NCBI RefSeq assembly: GCF_001815905.1
Contig: NZ_KV823268.1
Location: 19,558-83,557 of the forward strand
Direction of reading: 5' to 3'
DNA from: Brevibacterium sp. HMSC07C04
GTDB lineage: Bacteria > Actinomycetota > Actinomycetes > Actinomycetales > Brevibacteriaceae
DNA: 64,000 nt
Below the pieces are notes generated by a model that made no database searches, was not told the DNA's origin, and saw nothing but the letters and a program-made list of their open reading frames with translations. Below are positions 62,458 through 64,000 of this stretch, piece by piece (position 1 is the first letter of the stretch; every line of letters begins with the position of its first letter). The position numbers and the translations under genes were made by a program.

Positions 62458-62585
62458 ACGCGCATTGTGGCACAGGTCTCATACGGCTCTCATGCGACGA
62501 AACAGCTGACGGGAACCGGTGCGTCCAGCCTCTGGAGAGCGGGGCCGCGGGCAGTGACCGGCGCCTAGACAGTTGGGGTGCTCAA

Positions 62586-62591
62586 TACAAT
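62586..62591 (+). promoter_or_regulatory. -10 element of trhO, probable leaderless start
   Basis: TACAAT ends seven bases before the ATG at 62599; this supports that start over the in-frame ATG-like GTG/ATG codons further upstream. Confidence 0.45.
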
Positions 62592-62598
62592 TGAGACT

Positions 62599-63489
62599 AT
62601 GTCGGTGCAGAAAATCGTCCTCTTCTACGTATTCACCCCTCTTGCTGACCCGGAAGCCGTGCGCCTGTGGCAGCACGCGCTCGCCGAAGGGTGCGGGCTG
62701 AAAGGCCGCGTCATCATCTCCAAAGACGGGATCAACGCAACGCTCGGCGGGGACATCGACGACGTCAAAAAGTACGTGCGCATCACCAAGAGCTACGAAC
62801 CGTTCAAAAAGGCCGACATCAAATGGTCAACCGGCCACGGTGACGACTTCCCGCGCCTGTCGGTCAAAGTCCGGCCCGAGCTTGTCACCTTCACTGCGCC
62901 GGATGAAATCAAGGTCGATGCCGACGGTGTGATCGGCGGGGGAGAGCACCTCAAACCGGGTGCCCTGCACAAGCTCGTGGACGAACGCGGTGACGACGTC
63001 GTGTTCTTTGACGGGCGCAACGCAATGGAAGCCGAGATTGGGCGCTTCCAAGGGGCGATCGTGCCGGACGTGGAAACCACGCGGGACTTCATTGACGAAA
63101 TCGAATCCGGCAAGTATGACGAATATAAGGACCGCCCGGTGGTGACCTACTGCACCGGCGGCATCCGCTGCGAAGTGCTGTCGGTGCTCATGAAGAACCG
63201 CGGCTTCAACGAGGTCTATCAGCTGGACGGCGGGATTGTCCGCTACGGCGAAACCTACGGCAATTCAGGCCTGTGGGACGGTTCGCTGTACGTGTTCGAC
63301 AAGCGCATGCACATGGAGTTCGGCTCCGGTGCGGAGTCTCTGGGCTCGTGCTTGGAATGCGGCAAACGCACCCCGAAGTTCGTCAACTGCGCCAACGAAA
63401 GCTGCCGCCAGCAGTTCCTGCGCTGTGAAGACTGCACGCGTGCGGGTCTGCACCCCACGTGCGGCAGCTGCGTGTCAGTCGGCATGTGA
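62599..63489 (+). CDS. trhO: tRNA uridine(34) hydroxylase, rhodanese-like
   Basis: Hydroxylates U34 of some tRNAs to 5-hydroxyuridine using oxygen (YceA/UPF0176 family). 296 residues: N-terminal acylphosphatase-like domain, rhodanese domain with [20 protein letters not shown] (catalytic Cys) and [15 protein letters not shown], then a C-terminal zinc-ribbon-like Cys cluster ([23 protein letters not shown]). The start at 62599 follows the promoter spacing; a 303-residue version from 62578 is possible. Confidence 0.9.
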   Translation: MSVQKIVLFYVFTPLADPEAVRLWQHALAEGCGLKGRVIISKDGINATLGGDIDDVKKYVRITKSYEPFKKADIKWSTGHGDDFPRLSVKVRPELVTFTAPDEIKVDADGVIGGGEHLKPGALHKLVDERGDDVVFFDGRNAMEAEIGRFQGAIVPDVETTRDFIDEIESGKYDEYKDRPVVTYCTGGIRCEVLSVLMKNRGFNEVYQLDGGIVRYGETYGNSGLWDGSLYVFDKRMHMEFGSGAESLGSCLECGKRTPKFVNCANESCRQQFLRCEDCTRAGLHPTCGSCVSVGM

Positions 63490-63564
63490 GGGGCGGGGCG
63501 GCTGAGCTTGCCGTGCGGCTGCTGAGCTTGCCGTGTAGTCGGCGGCGCTGTTGGGCACTGCGCT

Positions 63565-64000
63565 TCAGCCCTCCCGCAGCTGGACCTTGCTGATTTTGCC
63601 CGTTGATGTTTTGGGCAGTTCAGCCACGTAGCGGTATTCGCGCGGAACTTTGAAACCGGCAAGGCGGGCTCGCAGGTGTGCTGTGAGCACATCGTCCTCA
63701 AGCTCTGCGCCTTCGCGGGTGACGACGTAGGCGCGCGGGCGTTCGCCCCACTTGGGGTCGGGCACTCCGACAACGGCGGCTTCGGCCACCAGCGGGTGCG
63801 CGCCCAGGGCGTGCTCGACTTCGATGGTCGAAATGTTCTCGCCGCCGGAGATGATGATGTCCTTTGCGCGGTCCTTCAGTTCGACGTAGCCGTCTGCGTG
63901 CATAACGCCGAGGTCCCCGGTGTGCAGCCAGCCACCTGCAAAGGCCTTCGCGGTGGCTTCGGGGTTGCGGTAGTAGCCGGCCATGACGGTGTTGCCGCGC
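63565..64000 (-). CDS. Acyl-CoA synthetase, C-terminal part (5' end outside window)
   Basis: AMP-forming CoA ligase. About 145 C-terminal residues are visible, reading RGNTVMAGYYRNPEAT, GGWLHTGDLG (ATP site), DRAKDIIISGGENIST (hinge) and the terminal PKTSTGKISKVQLREG with the catalytic Lys. The frame stays open to base 64000, so the N-terminal ~400 residues are beyond it. This subgroup commonly activates medium- or long-chain acids; substrate not determinable here. Confidence 0.93.
   Translation of the reverse strand, partial: RGNTVMAGYYRNPEATAKAFAGGWLHTGDLGVMHADGYVELKDRAKDIIISGGENISTIEVEHALGAHPLVAEAAVVGVPDPKWGERPRAYVVTREGAELEDDVLTAHLRARLAGFKVPREYRYVAELPKTSTGKISKVQLREG

Overview
The window is about 64 kb of GC-rich actinobacterial chromosome. 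The gene set points to an aerobic heterotroph of the Actinomycetota: actinobacteria-restricted DUF5926 and DUF3151 proteins, a HAIR operator upstream of clpB, many promoters placed so that transcripts would start at the start codon, and the backbone order clpB, xth, pyrE, spoU-type methyltransferase, fba, DUF3151, purA, which in part resembles the order known from mycobacteria and corynebacteria. The DUF5926-pheA pair makes a Micrococcales relative (Brevibacterium-like) a reasonable guess, but genus cannot be settled from this stretch. No rRNA, tRNA, CRISPR, prophage or insertion sequence was seen.

Layout. 1-6.7 kb: electron transfer flavoprotein genes (etfB-etfA, partial at the edge), a thiolase, and a divergent TRAP transporter. 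6.7-14.5 kb: a catabolic block on the minus strand that looks like L-carnitine degradation (BKACE/dehydrocarnitine cleavage enzyme, L-carnitine dehydrogenase, betainyl-CoA thioesterase), then an intrinsic terminator and a complete dipeptide-type ABC importer. 14.7-20 kb: GNAT acetyltransferase, DUF5926, prephenate dehydratase and a metNIQ methionine importer. 20-25 kb: serine beta-lactamase-like hydrolase with an APC permease, an SDR protein and an ECHDC3-like crotonase. 25-30 kb: clpB, a septum-formation-type membrane protein and exonuclease III, followed by an unusual 640-base gene-poor stretch. 30-38.8 kb: pyrE, a divergent-sequence ABC-2 exporter, a SPOUT methyltransferase, a two-subunit acyl-CoA dehydrogenase, an MFS protein and class II aldolase. 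39-44.7 kb: a second dipeptide-type ABC importer. 44.8-50.7 kb: thioesterase, FAD oxidoreductase, and a cell-surface polysaccharide export operon with a GT2 glycosyltransferase and a membrane-anchored GDPD-like protein that lacks the catalytic residues. 50.8-64 kb: purA, oligopeptidase B, a SdpI-family protein, a MetE-core-like protein, tandem aldehyde dehydrogenases, purL, a TesB-like thioesterase, tRNA hydroxylase trhO and the end of an acyl-CoA synthetase.

How the genes fit together. ETF accepts electrons from acyl-CoA dehydrogenases such as the pair at 33.7-36 kb. The thiolase could take acetoacetyl-CoA formed after carnitine cleavage releases acetoacetate. Several thioesterases, the crotonase-like protein and the acyl-CoA synthetase fit a CoA-thioester-rich metabolism.

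Most unusual features: (1) between xth and pyrE, an inverted-repeat operator, an AT-rich promoter and four consecutive hairpins with G-rich loops look like an unannotated small RNA gene, followed by 18-19 base repeats and what may be the decayed end of an AlkD-type DNA repair gene; (2) a family of intergenic hairpins sharing almost the same stem (core GAGGTGCCGCTCAC) but with different loops ends many genes; (3) the GDPD-like pseudoenzyme in the polysaccharide operon; (4) an ABC ATPase whose H-loop histidine is replaced by glutamate.
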